Assembly (NCBI GenBank): GCA_900618425.1 | Contig: UZAN01040256.1 | Span: forward strand, 20,761-84,760 | Length of the DNA: 64,000 nucleotides | Direction: 5' to 3' | DNA from: Echinostoma caproni | Lineage: Eukaryota > Platyhelminthes > Trematoda > Plagiorchiida > Echinostomatidae | Part shown: positions 1 to 9,849 of the stretch, piece by piece | Layout of the letters: each line of letters begins with the position of its first letter | Numbering within the stretch: the first letter of the stretch is position 1 | The notes under the pieces: model-generated | Told to the model about the DNA's origin: nothing | Seen by the model: only the letters and a program-made list of their open reading frames with translations | The model's database searches: none | Program-made: the position numbers and the translations under genes

Positions 1-683
1 CAATCCGAATAGTTTCCTAGTGTGCCAGCAAAATTTAATATTCTCATTTTGTCGGAACGTGCCGTTACTTGCCATTAGAAAGCACCTAGCAATAATGTGT
101 TTTCAGAAATTTACTGTTCAAATTCTTCCTCGACGTTGAATGATCGTAACTTGTTCACGAAAATTGAACTTAGTGCACAAAGGTAGCACCGTATAACTAC
201 CAACATCGCTATGAAATACAAACTGACCGATGTCTGTTATTTTGGGTGCAAATTATTTGTTTTAAAGTATACAATGCATATTTGTAAACACATCGTTTAC
301 GTTGTAGTTTCATCTGTTTGGGAGTTTTTTTTCATTCACTTTATACCCTGGTACATCTCAAAACGTATCACTTTAGATTCCAAATCCCGTATTGGATGGT
401 TTGAATTCCGGTCAGTGTGTAAAATTAATACACACTACTTTAATCATTTACGGTGAAGAAGAAAAACAAACTGGTGACCTGAAGCTGTCTGGGTTGGTCA
501 CGCTTGTTGATTTGTCTGCTTGGCTTGCATCACCCTCCGTCTGACAGACCGTAATGGGAGTTGCAGTCAGGAGATTCGCAATCTGGAAAAGCTTTTCCTT
601 GGTATGCTGTTCCGCTTCAACAGAAACTGTTGTAGTAATAAAATACACATTACTGTCTTAAGTTTACTCATCACCTGTTGTAT
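1..683. other. Unannotated stretch
   Basis: AT-rich, non-repetitive-looking DNA with only short open frames of random composition on both strands. I see no exon with matching splice sites, no RNA gene and no transposon motif. Confidence 0.4.
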
Positions 684-741
684 GGCGGTGGTCAAGCGTG
701 ATCTTTCGACTTTCATTCGTTCGAATCCCACTACCACTACA
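684..741 (+). repeat. tRNA-derived SINE head (degenerate)
   Basis: A tRNA-like block. GGCGGTG at 684-690 is followed by a box-A-like TGGTCAAGCGTG (689-700) and a clear box B, GTTCGAATCCC (719-729), the two internal RNA polymerase III promoter elements. The downstream CTACCACTAC can pair with the GGTGGT-type start, as in the minus-strand copy at 3456-3530, so the two probably share a family. The anticodon arm is not recognisable, so this is not a functional tRNA gene. The 3' limit of the SINE body is unknown. Confidence 0.45.
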
Positions 742-1086
742 CTGTTGCCCAATCTCCCTCTTTCTATCAATCATCAGAGAGCCTGAAATTGGTCAAAGTA
801 CATAAGTGAAAATGTGGCTAACTACTGGTTATTTTGCCACTACAAATGAAGTAAAATGATTATAAATAAACCATTAACAATTACATCGTTGTAAGCATGT
901 AAATTGTTAAACAGTGAGGAATTGATTGTAGTCTCACATATCAACAATGCCAGGATGGTAATCAATCCAATGTTGGCGGCACTCAAAGATTTTCCAACGA
1001 TAAGATAGTTTTAAAGTCAAAGACCGTTGAATGATTCCTATTTACTGTCTGAATATACCATCAATACTCATTGTGAGAAAACACAA

Positions 1087-1500
1087 AGTAGCGAACAAGC
1101 TCGTTTGCGGTGATTCTTCTACAGGCTAATACATCACAATTTATATCAAACAGTTTGGAAGGGGTGGAGAGATCAAGACAAATTGGAAATGAGATAATCA
1201 ACATTCCAGTTCCATGACCGGATGTCGCTCACACTTTGGTCCTCACGCACGTGCACTGGTTTGGGTAAATACAGGTGGGTGGGGGGATGGCTGTGTCGTG
1301 TGTGGTGTTGGCCATGGAAGGCCGAGTGTTCTTACGAATTGCTTTTGGGAGCATAGGGGGGGATTATGCAGGTGGATTCCGATCGCTTCCGCTATGGCCA
1401 AAATGCAACTTCTAATCCTCTTGGATCGGCGGGTGCGAACCAAGTAGACGGGTCGAAACGCCTCAGCCACATCGATTACGTGGTTTGAGTCCACTAGTCC
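1087..1500 (-). mobile_element. Penelope-like element, 3' end fragment
   Basis: The minus-strand frame 1494-1243 encodes the stretch that follows the GIY-YIG nuclease in Penelope-like elements: a NHVIDV block, AEAFRPVY, an Arg/Lys-rich piece, ILAIAEAIGIH, then PLCSQKQF and GLPWPTP. The same order of motifs occurs in the 39.8-kb copy (TNHTVNV, AEAVGIRL, LCAQKQF, LPWPTP). The sequence past the stop (about 1140-1087, GCGAACAAGCTCGTTT type) matches the tail of that copy, so the 3' untranslated end is present. RT and the nuclease core are missing: the copy is cut off around 1500. It lies upstream of the VAL exons in the opposite orientation. Confidence 0.82.
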
Positions 1501-3038
1501 ACTAACTCATATAGTTTCTACAAACAAAAGGAACGGGCTTACCAAAGATATGCAATGACAATTCCAATCCTGAAGATCATTCAACTGCATCCAAAGTATA
1601 CCAGGAATTGTTTCTATGGCTCTGAGAGGTCCGTGGCGGTTCCTGTTTAACTCGTGGAACTCGTTGTTCATGTCATCTAATGCAGGAACGCTAATATTTT
1701 ACTCACCCCTGGTGGGCGAGGTTTTATGAATTAAGTGGTTATGTAAGATAAACATAAAATAGATTATGGATAATGTTATCTTCATTAAACAGTAAACGTG
1801 GTAGTTAAAAGCTGTTAAGGGAATTTTTGATCGTTGTGAAATAGATAGTAGGCGTCAATCGGCATTTCTGAAGAGAACTACTTGCATGTATGAGCAAAGG
1901 ATTATAGTAAAACAACCTGTAAGTGAATCTCAAGTTACATCACTAAGTGCAGCAATATTTTTCACGGATCCAGCAATCGAGTTTTAATCTTTCTTTAGAT
2001 AAATATAATCATCTAGCATCCTCTACCATCCTTATGTACCGAGAAGTCCCGTTCCTATTGTTTACAAAACCATTGCTGAAATGGGCGAGACGTGATGCCT
2101 ACTGCAAATTGTTTGCAAAAATGAATTTTTCGTGTATCGTGTATAGGCCAAATCAAAGGTGTTTTTATCAGTTTACACGCAATATGCATCCATGGATATA
2201 TATATATATATATACAGTACTGGCAGACTGTAATGCACCAAAATATTTTCTTTCTGATCAAATCGGATTTTATTATATTTATCACGTACATTATTGCTTT
2301 AGAAATTGACAATAAGTTATCTCTTGTTTACTCCGATCTACGTAGCATCTGGACTGGATGATTGTCACTTAAACGTGCCGGACCTTGGTTGCCAAGATTA
2401 AATGATCTCAATATGAAAACCGCAAGCCTTATCAATTATGAAAACGCAATATTTTCTAATAGGAATAACTCAAGAATTATCCCAAATTACTGCCATATAC
2501 CCTTGCCATCTCGGTTATTTTTTATGAGGCACTTTTATTGAATATATAATCCATTATAGCAAGTACTTACCTATAAGTTTTCAATCATCTTTCTGCTCAC
2601 CGGTGCCACGATGCTTTTCATTACAGACCAACAGTTACCTTGCTATCTTATCCATGCGCTGGCACTACTCATTCATAGATGTTAAACAACCATATGAAGC
2701 TAACTACCGTGTAAACGGACAATCGCTCATTGCCCTATTCAAAAGCAGCGTGTGTTTCAACATATTGTCTTTATCCAGCAGGTTTACATTTGTATTGAAT
2801 GAAAGACTACCTCCTCTACCTCCACGGCATCGCATAATGGACCCCTCTACAAGATTATTTCTTTGTCATTACATGATAATCTTGTGTTTTGCAGAATAAC
2901 CGTTCATAGAACGATGATACAGTTTTTGACAAGCGGATGAGTAAGTACGTGCAATGATGTACCCCCGCCCCACTCACCCCACACACACCACCGCCACACA
3001 CACACATACACACTTAATCCGGAATCCTTCCCGTTTAG
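1501..3038. other. Unannotated stretch upstream of first visible VAL exon
   Basis: I looked here for the missing first VAL exon (a signal peptide followed by a His-Asn-xx-Arg CAP motif) and did not find it. The stretch contains a short (TA)n run near 2197-2216 and a CA-rich tract near 2984-3012 just before the exon. No other coding or repeat signal is recognised. Confidence 0.4.
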
Positions 3039-6000
3039 GTCTGGGATGAAGCTTTGGCACGAAAAGCTCAACGTTTGGCTGACAGATGTCAAGTCGGGCA
3101 CGACACGTTTGAGGAGCGCAGAACCAAGGCGTTTCCATGGGTTGGTCAGAATTGGGCCGGGACGCAGAACTTCCGAGAGTGAGTGGCTGGCACGATATTT
3201 AATCAAACAATCCCCCTCCTCATTAGAGCAGTGCGTTGTTTAACAAAGTAGACACACATTGGTTGGAGCTAATTAATGGCTCAGCTCTGAATTCACTCAT
3301 GTGTATATGTGTGAAACTGATCTAACTGTGACAGACGTTCAATTGGTTGCACACATGTTTATTATTCATGTTACTTCCTTTTATTGAATATGCAAAGATA
3401 CAAGAGAAGCGGTCAATCAAAGGGCTGCAATCCAATAGAAAAATGAGGACAGTCAGGCGGTGGTGATGGGATTCGAACACACATGCCTGGGTTATCAATT
3501 GGATGATGTTACCACCGGGCCACCACCGCCAGGAGTGCCGAAATTGGGCCAAGGGAGACTAAGTGCTTGCGCGAAAAATGAGTCTGTTTGCCAAGCTGTT
3601 GTTATTCTCAATGTGCTCCGTGCGACTAATGAAATGTTTGAAGCTATTTTAGGCATAATGATTGTACTCTACTTGGAATTGGTATAGTGTAAAATGCAGA
3701 ATTTCATTATTGTTTATTCATACCTGTGGATACATGCTGCCCCGACTGCATACAGTGAACGCCAGATGTAAATGAGGTGAGTTCATATTTTAATGTGGAG
3801 ATGGACGGATCTAAGATCAAAACCTTTACCAAAGGCAGCTGATTATCAACCGATTTATCATATTACAAGAGAAAAATAGTTGGGAACTAGATGACATTTC
3901 ACGCGGAATGTTGACTTCCCAAACGGGCAAAAGAAACTTGAAGCAGAAAGCTGAAACTCGTTGCGCACACTAGTTTCAACTCTGTTTGGCATATTTATCA
4001 GTGCACTTGGTCAATGTGACACCGGGGTTTGCTATTCGTTTGGAAAAAGCTTTGTTAAAAACATACACAAGGAGGTTAAGGCAGCTAGAGGTTTCTTTCT
4101 CCCATTTTTACATGTTTCATTTAATCCTCATACTACAAATTCTCTTCGTCGGTAATGTTTACTGATCCCTTGAAACAAGTAATACAACTAGGATGTAGTC
4201 ATTAAAATGCAGAGTGAGGAGTTCTCTAGTTCCTCAGGACTGCCTTCTTACGACTGAGTGTCCTTGCGTTCTTAACATATCGAACGTGAACCAGTATTTC
4301 AAACAACTGCATTTGGAGGCTGTAACCTCGCAGCTCCGCTCTCGAGACTGTGCTGGTGATAACCAATTCCCGTTATTTTTTTATCTAGTTCACTTCGTTT
4401 TATCAAGTGTAAGATGATACAACGGTTCCCAGAGGTGGGAAGCGGCCAACCTTTGGACTGCCATGACATCACAGAGAAAGGGGGAGAGTCAGGTCATGTG
4501 GTGGGATTTAAACACACCCAGCGGATCGATAATCTGGCATCATTGACCATCACCAAGTGTTCCTTCCGTGTAAACGCATACATTTAAAAACCAATATAAA
4601 CACATATTTAAGATGTACAACACATGATAGATTGGATACAAAATGAAACCTAACGATTTTAAGTATTTTTTAAGTATTTTAAGTAATTTCAACACATTTG
4701 AAAACAGTTAGCTGCAAGTTGTGAGATGTAATCTTTGTAGAAGAGGTTGATTTTTATAAAATGTCAGTGTAAAAACATCTGACTAAACGAAACAATCATG
4801 TAAAAGATGCAGAAGGATATCCTGATTTGCTGTGGTCATGCAAAAAGTAAACGAGTCCGTCATGGAGCCGCCAGATTGTTCGACACGTCATTAAGTAACT
4901 CAGATGACCTTACATACGGGAAAAAAGATTTTTGTTGACCTGGAAGGTTATCACGACAGTGAAACCTCTTTAAGGATCGACGGGGTACAAGACAATAGAA
5001 GGGGTTTGGCGGGTTGGAACATATATGCTTCGTTGAAAACAGAAAGTTGTCCACTCAGATGCTCAAAGCACATATTGTACGTTTTACATGTACCGCCAAG
5101 CTGGCTTAAAGCCAAGGTATGTTGATTAACTGGTTAGCTTCAAGGTTTGAATGTGCCACCGTTTTCGATTCACTTTGGTTCAAGGCGGCTGCGTTGTGGT
5201 CCAATTCAATACCACGCTTAGCATAGCGAGGTCATGTGTTCTATTTCGCCACTCAAAGCTGACTGTTTCCATTATGGAAAATCACTTTCTCATTACTACC
5301 AGGGTTTCTTCGTTTTCTGCTTACTAGACGCGAATATGCGATAAAAGTCCACCTGGCCCACCGGCAGCGTTTGTTACCTTTGTAGCCACAGTCCACTTGC
5401 ATCGATTGTACCTGAATGATCGTGCTTCCAGGGTTAAAGACCGCGTTCTACTGATTTGTGTCATCTATAGATTTTGCTAACCGTTTAGGCAGAATGATAG
5501 CCAACCTGTTCTAGTTTGTTGAGTTGTGTTCTCCCCAAACAATTAAACGGACAAGTTATCTGAGAAACATTATCCGCCGGATATGTGTGCGTTATAACAT
5601 CGTGCACACACACACACACACAAACACCTTGCATACCGCATGCGTATGGACAAGTGTAGCACTCACTTCAGACATTGAACATCATCAGTATCCCGTTATG
5701 TAGATATATATCACATCAACTTGTATCTGATCAAATTTTTATTATAAGACCCGCTAACTGTAATTGTTCGAAAATCTCAATGAACAACTTTCTCTAATCT
5801 GTGTTTGAGGTTAGCAACCTGCCTCATTCTCATTGAACAGGTTTTGTATTGTCAATATTTTTCCATGTATCAAATAAGCTAACCATCTAGTATCCCTGGA
5901 AATGAAAGCTATAAGGTCGTAATTCGTTTTCCTGAGCTTGTGCATTCTTCCCTAACGAAAAACTCATCACGTGCCGCTAGTTGAGATACATCCAACAGTT

Positions 6001-7553
6001 AGGTAGTCGCTATTTCTGGGATTTGTTAACTCCGCTGAATCAACTTGTCAATTGTTTGGGTGCGCTGAAAGAATTCCGCACCCTTCAGTCATTTGATCCA
6101 AGATGGACTTGATTTTGCACACTCAAAATTCAAACCAACGCACAGCCCGGAGAATGTGAGGAGATAAAGAAAATTAAGGACAACAGAATTGATAATCCAA
6201 TGTTTGCGCAATTGTGCGAAATACGTTAGTCCGATACAAACATTTGGTGCCTTTTATCAAGAAAACGGATGTATCGCAACTGGAGGATAACCCGATCGAT
6301 ACAAGAGAGTCAGAAAGAGAGATAAAGAGCAAAGCAAATTGCATGAGTTTGATAGACGTTTGGGGACCCCGGTGGTTTGCGGGACGTGGGGGTTTGGACC
6401 CCATGGTATCGGTGTGCAATAATTTCAGTGCAAGCGGTTCTTATGTATGTGAGTGCAAGGATATGGTTCATTTGAGTTTGGATGTAGTGAGAGACAGGTT
6501 CAACAAGGACTTCCTAATACTTTCCCAACTACTTTATTGATTTCTGTTTGCCATGAGATTAAGTCCTAAATTAAAGGCGTGCCTTTTATTCCAAAATTAT
6601 TTGAATGTACTAACCTCAACTAATCAATTTGACTAATAAGAGGTTGCACTAACTCTGGAAAACGTCTGCTAGTAAGCAAATTTTTCAATTTATTGATTGG
6701 GCAATTTCTTGCCCTCGTAAATCTCACTTCAGTGCTGATATTAAAGATTACACGCTTGAATAAATTTATTCTTTATTGACATTTTTATCTGTTCATTTTT
6801 CCAGCGCTGTTCGTATTTGGTTTGAGGAACATCTCTATTATGACTTTAAGACAAACAGTTGCCGACGGGGAAAGATGTGTGGACACTACACACAAGTACG
6901 TATTTCCTCCGGGTTGATTTTTTTCTTTGATATTCAGAGCACTGTATATAGGAAGGAAATCTTGCATTGAATGAAAGAATATAAGGTTATGTTGTACTTT
7001 TTTTAGTTCATTCTATTGATATCTAACCAAACATTTATTGTTTGGAAAGTAAACCAGCCCTTACAAGGGTTTCATTTCTTCAATGGTACACAATGCATGC
7101 ACTGCTGACGAGTTCCGAGCAGGATGAAATACGTTTCCTTTACTAGTCATCACAGATTGTTGTGGTACGATAATATTGTCCCCAAATACCATTTACACGA
7201 TGGATTTTTTATCATGGCTGTGAAATTAGTAATTGCATATTTCGCCACCCTGAATAGGTTGTCTGGGCTTCGACACGCAAAGTTGGATGCGGATATAAAC
7301 GGTGCTCACCGGAGGAGTTCCCTTATGGACATTCGGTGGTATGTAATTATGGCCCAGGGTAAGTGGCTGTAAAGGTCTGCGACAGCTACGCTCTCTCATT
7401 TTGGATGATTGGGTTGATGATGCGAATTTTGGAACAGCTTCTTTGGTTACGGATAAACAATTTGTAGAACAAATGTGAGATATGTGGAACCCAATTTCCA
7501 GTGGCAACTGTGTGAGAACAAAAACATACCGCGTTTGCGGATTATGTAGCTAA
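3039..7553 (+). CDS. Venom-allergen-like (VAL/SCP/CAP domain) protein, 3' four exons
   Basis: Four plus-strand exons join in phase: 3039-3178, 6805-6895, 7258-7358 and 7502-7553 (TAA at 7551-7553). All introns are GT-AG (donors gtgagt, gtacgt, gtaagt; acceptors tttag, ttccag, aatag, ttccag). The product is a CAP-superfamily (SCP/TAPS) protein, normally secreted in flukes, with roles suggested in host interaction. Exon 1 seen here gives VWDEALARKAQRLADRC and VGQNWAG. Exon 2 gives IWFEEHLYYDF and the CAP signature CGHYTQ. Exon 3 gives VVWASTRKVGCG and VVCNYGP, the second signature. Exon 4 gives a short Cys-rich tail ending CGLCS. About 127 residues are visible; the signal peptide and the first CAP motif (with its His) lie on an exon I could not find, probably left of the window. 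The usual acidic residue of GEN is Gln here (GQN), while Glu of WFEE and His of CGHYTQ are kept. The first intron is 3.6 kb and holds three SINE heads; the last is 143 bp. I see no AATAAA soon after the stop. The family call is secure; function and expression are inferred. Confidence 0.9.
3456..3530 (-). repeat. tRNA-derived SINE head
   Basis: Read on the minus strand, the 75-nt block starts GGCGGTG and ends CACCGCC, a perfect 7-bp acceptor-like stem that extends further with one mismatch. Box A is TGGCCCGGTGGT and box B GTTCGAATCCC. The spacing between the T-loop and the acceptor arm is too long for a true tRNA, so this is a tRNA-derived SINE head. It lies in the first visible VAL intron, antisense to the gene. 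Confidence 0.6.
4491..4554 (-). repeat. tRNA-derived SINE head, diverged copy
   Basis: The plus-strand order GGTGGGATTTAAACACACCC, then GATCGATAATCTGGCATCATT, then GACCATCACC follows the 3456-3530 copy with substitutions, including a decayed box B. I take it as an older member of the same family. It also sits in the VAL intron on the minus strand. Confidence 0.4.
5190..5250 (+). repeat. tRNA-derived SINE head, second type, diverged
   Basis: Layout is TGTGGTCCAATTCAATACC (box-A region), CGCTTAGCATAGCGAGGTCA, then GTGTTCTATTTCGCC (box-B region plus GCC end), followed by CAAAGCT. The plus-strand block at 39346-39414 has the same layout, including CGCC and a nearby CAAAGCT. It lies in the VAL intron in the sense orientation. 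The call rests on pattern alone. Confidence 0.4.
5605..5621. repeat. (CA)n microsatellite
   Basis: Pure CA run inside the VAL intron; no further feature is attached. Confidence 0.9.
5700..6804. other. Intron remainder of the VAL gene
   Basis: No repeat or exon is recognised. An open plus-strand frame at 6214-6540 contains CNNFSASGSYVCEC, which resembles part of an EGF-like module, but the remaining cysteines and splice sites are lacking, so it is left unannotated. Confidence 0.35.
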
Positions 7554-7681
7554 GCATTAGTTCGGTCATACTCAGTTCAGTACGTGGTTAGTTGTGTAGA
7601 GCATATATGAGGATTATGTTAGTGTTTGAATTATCGATTATTGATCACTTTTCATTTTTTTACGTTTGTCTAGGTGAATTC

Positions 7682-7725
7682 TAGGGTTCATCTGATGATG
7701 TTATTAAGCGTCGGACGAAAGTGAG
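7682..7725 (+). other. Hammerhead-like core motif, degenerate
   Basis: CTGATGA (7692-7698) and CGAAA (7716-7720) are separated by an 18-nt spacer, the order and rough spacing of the two conserved hammerhead ribozyme boxes in Penelope-like elements. The spacer does not make a good helix II and no stem I or III is evident, so this is at most a relic. It lies about 130 bp beyond the VAL stop codon. Confidence 0.25.
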
Positions 7726-7729
7726 ACAC

Positions 7730-8820
7730 ACATAACTACCAACTGAAATTTATAAATCAACAAATGGCGAAGGATAGATTATTCAGATTAAAATGAAATT
7801 ACATCAAATGGTAATATACACTGTAAAGAGAAAACCCAGATAATTGCAGAGCTCAATGCGCTGCCCATTAACGTCAGACGCTATGTCTGGAGGTAATTTA
7901 AAGCCTATGTGGAGTTTGTTCTCTAAATATGTAGATCAGATCTATTTAGTGACAAAAACGATCTTAAAATCATTCCAAAATAAAAAAATACTGATTGCAT
8001 CAAGTTTGAAATTCACAATATGTACCCGTTTTATCTAGGGTTTATTTAAATGACGACAAGACGAGGACACTCTGACATAGAAACGCCGAGTTCGACTATT
8101 TATGGAGTTCGCTTGATATTTTTAACATCAAATGATCCATTTTCAATTCAAAAATTAATCGTTTCATTCAGCCGGTTAAGATTGTGAGTCATAACCCGCA
8201 AACCTGGGAAGCTCCTTCCTCAATGTTCGGACTTCGTTTCACGGATCCATCAGGATCCTAATCCCGGTTCAAAGAAGGAAACTACTCAAAATAGTTATCG
8301 ATTCGGTGAACCGAAACTGCCTCCTAGCACCAGAATACATCCAACCTCAGGATAGAATAGGGCTCATGAGTCATTACATTTAATAGCAATAGACTATAGC
8401 GGATAGTGCATAACTCCCCGTGATAACCAACCTCGATAAGGTGTCACTGCGAGTGTAGTCTGATTAGTTTGGGGTATTCGATATCTTATTTCATTCTTCA
8501 AAACAAGTAAGATAGTTTCGAGTAAGATAGTTTAATTCCTGTGAAATATGAACGTAATCTATTCGGGTGTCTAGCGTTCAGAACCCGGAAGATTGGTTCA
8601 GCAGACACACCGGATGAAGAACAACGCTTTATCCGCCAAACACTGTAGGGTAATGTTGATCCGGAAAAAATCATNAAAATCATCGTTAAGAATATTTGGC
8701 TCACTCAGAGAAGGAAAGCTTCATTTGTGCACCCAAGAAACAACTATCCATAAGGATCCAATTTAAGATTACTTGCACACAGAGCGGCTGTAAATTCCAC
8801 TTTCCCAAATGATGACTGCA
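7730..8820. other. Unannotated stretch
   Basis: AT-rich sequence with one N at 8675 and a short imperfect duplication of AGTAAGATAGTTT near 8507-8532. No exon or transposon motif is recognised. Confidence 0.4.
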
Positions 8821-9830
8821 AACTTTTATTTACTGTATAGTTGCTACTCATACGTAGCTAGACAATAATTGAAAACTGAGAATGCGACTCTTGCATCGGG
8901 ATCTAGTACATATATTAAAATATACGACATGTTTATCTTCACAGATTAAATTGATTTTGAATGACTATTTTCGCTCTAGTAAATTGAAGTTACACCATTG
9001 AACCATTGGTTTACCTGTGATACATGTCAATGTAAATTCGAAATTCATAAAGTTAAACAAACGGCAACATGAAGTGAAATCTAGGATTTTTCTCGTTCAG
9101 CATGAGTAAATCTACGCAACTATTCATGTTAACGATACAACAAACTTTATTCAGTTCATGAAAGCTACTCATGAGTAGTCAAATAATAACTATAAAACAG
9201 AATGTGATCCCTTTACGGAGATATAGTACAAGCATTTAAATATACAAGAACATGTTTTGAGTTGTTAGTTATCGGACATTGACGTTCCAAAAAACCAAGG
9301 ATCGCTCCATAGTTTATCCCGCGAACAGATTCTTACACATCGCTCGAGTCTCAGGCAAAATCCACTTCACTAGGATCAATTAGGATACCAGAAAGAATCT
9401 ATGACTTCCTGGAATTTCCGCGAAAATCTCTTAGAACTTGACGTTTGATTTTCGATGGCCATTACGGATCTAGTAAACTGTACTTACACCAATAAATAAT
9501 CTCGTCAGTCCCCCTCTAGTTTTTGGAGAGTTATTCGTTTGGAGCAGTTCGAGAGTTGTTGCTGTTCAAAACTGAAATCTATCTATTGTGTACTACCGTG
9601 ATCGGCAGGTTGATAACCTTTTGATAACATCTCCCAGGATTGTCACCTATCTCTCTCACAGGTGTTGACTGCGGCGTTTTCTTTGAATTAATGCCCAGGG
9701 GTTGTCAACCTGTAGTTTGGGAACCGTATTATACTGAGTGTTTGTTTTTACTGTGATAAATCTCAATCTATTTTCACCAAGTTAAACAAACAATTATGCG
9801 AAGAAAAAGCTAACAGATGATCTGGGATGG
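8821..9830. repeat. Diverged local duplication
   Basis: Blocks from 8838-9065 recur in the same order further right: CTACTCAT...TAGTACA...AAATATAC...ACATGTTT (8841-8933 versus 9163-9258), TCTAGTAAATTG...TTACACCA (8977-8996 versus 9466-9494), and ACTGTGATA-type to AAGTTAAACAAAC (9013-9063 versus about 9748-9795). The second unit is interrupted by two insertions of about 175 and 240 bp. This looks like an old tandem duplication. Exact borders need an alignment. Confidence 0.4.
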
Positions 9831-9849
9831 CGCTTTAATACAGCACTTT

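Noticed and set aside
3456..3530. Functional tRNA gene
   Set aside because: T-arm spacing and stem pairing are wrong and other diverged copies exist; a SINE head explains it better.
5680..5700. Minus-strand ACTGATGATG near 5684 as another hammerhead box
   Set aside because: No GAAA box or hairpin follows; the 7-mer alone is expected by chance in 64 kb.
6214..6540. Open frame with CNNFSASGSYVCEC resembling an EGF-like module
   Set aside because: Only half of the cysteine pattern is present, no splice sites fit, and it lies inside the VAL intron.
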